A stretch of DNA of 64,000 nucleotides from Saccharina japonica (taxonomy: Eukaryota > Sar > Phaeophyceae > Laminariales > Laminariaceae). A model generated the notes under the pieces. The model made no database searches and was not told where the DNA came from. It worked only from the letters and a program-made list of their open reading frames with translations. The position numbers and the translations under genes were made by a program. Below, piece by piece: positions 62,698 through 64,000 of the stretch. The DNA is taken from assembly GCA_008828725.1 (NCBI GenBank), contig MEHQ01003565.1, positions 51,988 to 115,987 of the forward strand, written 5' to 3'. Every line of letters begins with the position of its first letter. The first letter of the stretch is position 1.

Positions 62698-64000
62698 ACA
62701 TATATATATACATACATGCATATTTCCATCACCTCTCCGAAATCAAGCAAGCCATGACGGGATGTCGCTTCGTCTGGTCGACAAACGACCAAACTGCAGA
62801 CCACACCATATCATCGTACGTAGACGCTATGTTGCCGTATCCACAATCGCCGAGCGAATGGGCAACACAAGTACAGCAGTCTGGTAGAAGTCGATAAGGC
62901 GTTTCTGCGCTCGGCGAAAGGCCAACACCCGTCGAAAACAAAGAGGCTTTCCAATTAAGCTTACCCTGTGCATTGATTTTTTTTAATGCCAGCTTGTGTG
63001 TGTTTTTAGTTTATTTTTCGTGACACCACTTTTTTATGTGCGCACCTGCCCCATTTTTACCTCATCTTGTGCCATGTCTGTGTTTCGAATGTTTTCACAC
63101 CTCGACCGGATAGATCATCCACAGATAGATCATCCACAGATAGATCATCCACAGATAGATAATCTAGATAATAACCTGCCGTTAAGATATGTTGTGCAGA
63201 TGCTGTCATAGTACACATCAGGAGCACATGTCCCTAAATCATGCAGGTTATAGGGCCCCACTCAGAAATATGAGCTAGATCGTACAGATCATACAGATCA
63301 TGCAGATCATACAGATCAGACAGATCAGGAACATATCTTCTCTGAAAGATGTATATCACGAAGCGGGGATCGATGGTCTGTCGAGGATCTGTCGATGATC
63401 TGTCCCACGTGTGTGTAATTTTTGTTTTTCATCGCCTAAACCTGTGCCACCCGCCCTCCACCCACGACACCCACGACACCACCACACTTCCGCCAAAACC
63501 TTGTGGGGGAACCGACACCAACAACAGACCACTCGGACGCCCCTGATTGGCAGCTGGTTACGCAGGAGATCTTCAACATCGTGTTCGCCTGCATATTTGT
63601 GGCGGAGACGTGCTTCGTGATGGTCGGCCTCGGCCCTCGCTGCTACTTCTCGACGGGTCGGCAAACGTTCGAGTTCGTCGTGACCATTGCATCGGTTGCC
63701 GACCTGGCGGTGGACGTCAGCGGCGCCTGTTCAGGGTGAGACTCCCGCGGGTTGCTGCGGCAATTGTGAAAAGGCGTGCCTCGCATCGAGCAGAACACCG
63801 ATCCCTATGGAGCCCTTACTGCTACGTGCTGCCGTAGACATCCGAGTGTGAAGTGGATAGCGCTGGCCCGCTATATACTATATACCAGGGACTGCAAGAT
63901 CTACCCTCCACATTTTTTGCCGCCTAATTACCTATCGTATAGATATTTTCAGGGCAGATGGTATTCCTGACATATGTGAATATTTGGTAAGGTTTACTCA
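62698..64000 (+). repeat. Segmental duplication block C, cut by the window edge
   Basis: Third copy of 48556-49877. It is B-like up to the exon and A-like after it. It continues beyond the window. Confidence 0.85.
63528..63735 (+). CDS. Second duplicate of channel exon 26 (IVS2-S3)
   Basis: Same protein as at 49400 and 59907; intact splice sites. Confidence 0.7.

Overview
The window is nuclear DNA from a eukaryote with small exons, long introns (often 0.7-6 kb) and very many short transposons, SINEs and tandem repeats. A photosynthetic stramenopile such as a brown alga is my best guess. The reasons are a four-domain voltage-gated calcium-type channel, intron-rich genes, roughly balanced base composition and short interstitial TTAGGG-like tracts. 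Nothing in the sequence proves the species. There are no bacterial operons, rRNA genes or CRISPR arrays.

Two host genes can be rebuilt by matching splice sites and reading phase. On the minus strand (4395 down to 1425) lies a five-exon gene for a 248-residue Sec20/BNIP1-like SNARE. Diverging from it on the plus strand, from 4813 to at least 55046, is a giant gene for a four-domain (4 x 6TM) voltage-gated cation channel. I place 29 exons: domain I at 4813-11009, the I-II linker at 11954-14916, domain II at 14800-25313, a long II-III linker at 26433-27379, domain III at 33746-45642, and domain IV at 47846-55046. Every intron joins in phase. The four pore-loop signatures are TLEGW, AGDSW, TLDGW and TGEAW, an E-D-D-E selectivity ring. 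The exon for the last half of IVS6 and the C-terminus was not found. The 417 bp between the two start codons is the likely shared promoter.

The introns are a museum of small mobile elements. These include TTAA-bounded (piggyBac-like) MITEs, several other MITE families with perfect or near-perfect inverted ends, tRNA-derived SINEs, a poly-G-headed dispersed repeat, a 5'-truncated LINE, and a 1.38-kb inverted-repeat element that carries its own zinc-finger/acidic-tail ORF. Elements are nested in each other repeatedly.

From about 45.8 kb to the right edge the region is rearranged. A 4-kb block carrying the IVS1 and IVS2-S3 exons is repeated at 56.2-60.4 kb. The next 2.1 kb, with the IVS4-S5 exon, is repeated in inverted orientation at 60.4-62.7 kb, and part of the first block appears a third time at 62.7-64.0 kb. 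The copies are nearly identical but carry different insertions and array lengths. They may be real recent duplications or unresolved haplotypes in the assembly, which also has 8 Ns at 52247-52254 and one at 30742.
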